Shown here: piece after piece, positions 6,685 through 6,779 of the stretch | Layout: every line of letters begins with the position of its first letter | How positions within the stretch are numbered: position 1 is the stretch's first letter | Assembly (NCBI GenBank): GCA_013202725.1 | Contig: JABMRH010000191.1 | Location: 1-6,779 of the forward strand | Reading direction: 5' to 3' | Length of the DNA stretch: 6,779 bases | Source of the DNA: Desulfobacteraceae bacterium | GTDB lineage: Bacteria; Desulfobacterota; Desulfobacteria; Desulfobacterales; ETH-SRB1 | Made by a program: the position numbers and the translations under genes | Notes under the pieces: generated by a model | What the model was told of the DNA's origin: nothing | What the model saw: only the letters and a program-made list of their open reading frames with translations | The model's database searches: none

Positions 6685-6779
6685 TGGGTAAAAGTATTAT
6701 AGGAATTGTTAAGCGTGCAGAATGTCGAGTAATATGCTTTATTTTGGTTTTATGTTTTACTACAGTTAATATAGCAGAC
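6684..6779 (+). CDS. Exported protein, 5' fragment (possibly a SurA/PpiC-type isomerase)
   Basis: The first 32 codons are open to the window edge. The ATG shares its A with the preceding TAA stop (TAATG), a hallmark of translational coupling. AGGA at 6672-6675 lies 8 nt upstream and supports the start. The visible peptide looks like a signal sequence: a basic n-region (K3, K10, R11, R15) and a hydrophobic core at about 16-28 (VICFILVLCFTTV). A possible but weak signal peptidase site follows NIA (29-31); no lipobox is seen. No mature domain is in view, so the function cannot be read here. Position after a SurA-like lipoprotein and mfd suggests a full SurA/PpiC peptidyl-prolyl isomerase; this is a context-based guess. 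Confidence 0.65.
   Translation, partial: MGKSIIGIVKRAECRVICFILVLCFTTVNIAD

Noticed and set aside
1..6779. CRISPR arrays, insertion sequences, toxin-antitoxin or defence genes, riboswitches
   Set aside because: I saw no regular repeat-spacer pattern, no transposase or small-pair gene arrangement, and no recognisable riboswitch core. The window is essentially housekeeping sequence.

Overview
The window looks like ordinary chromosome from a Gram-negative, moderately AT-rich bacterium. The best guess is a member of the Desulfobacterota (former Deltaproteobacteria). This rests on recall of the flavour of the Mfd, IHF-alpha-like and SurA-like proteins and on their gene order, not on a database search. 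A lipobox protein and a SurA-type protein both imply an outer membrane.

Layout, left to right: (1) 1-49, a short leader with a perfect GGCGGA-type palindrome and a strong Shine-Dalgarno. (2) 50-1753, plus strand, a complete GH13 subfamily 18 sugar phosphorylase that most resembles the glucosylglycerate phosphorylase/YcjM type. (3) 1758-2039, minus strand, a small DNA-bending protein of the IHF-alpha type, converging on the phosphorylase with only 4 nt between stop codons. (4) 2040-2277, an AT-rich spacer of 238 nt holding a probable promoter and a small dyad, both for the IHF-like gene. (5) 2278-2353, minus strand, a complete tRNA-Thr(CGU) gene with encoded CCA. (6) 2382-5903, plus strand, mfd, the transcription-repair coupling factor, starting only 28 nt from the 5' end of the divergent tRNA. 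(7) 5953-6684, plus strand, a lipoprotein with a SurA-like N-terminal domain and a SurA-like C-terminal helix but no parvulin (PPIase) domain between them. (8) 6684-6779, plus strand, the first 32 codons of a further exported protein, overlapping the previous stop as TAATG.

Two divergent units meet at about 2353-2382: a leftward unit (tRNA-Thr, then the IHF-like gene, which probably also has its own promoter) and a rightward one (mfd, SurA-like lipoprotein, exported protein). The rightward unit joins a DNA-repair ATPase to envelope-folding genes. I read this as shared transcription, not shared function. The phosphorylase stands alone here, and any partners lie to the left of the window.

I found no CRISPR array, insertion sequence, phage gene, toxin-antitoxin pair or defence system. 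The most unusual item is the lipoprotein: its peptidyl-prolyl isomerase domain seems to be replaced by an 18-residue linker encoded by a GGCGGA/TCCGCC palindromic element. A similar palindrome lies at the left edge of the window.
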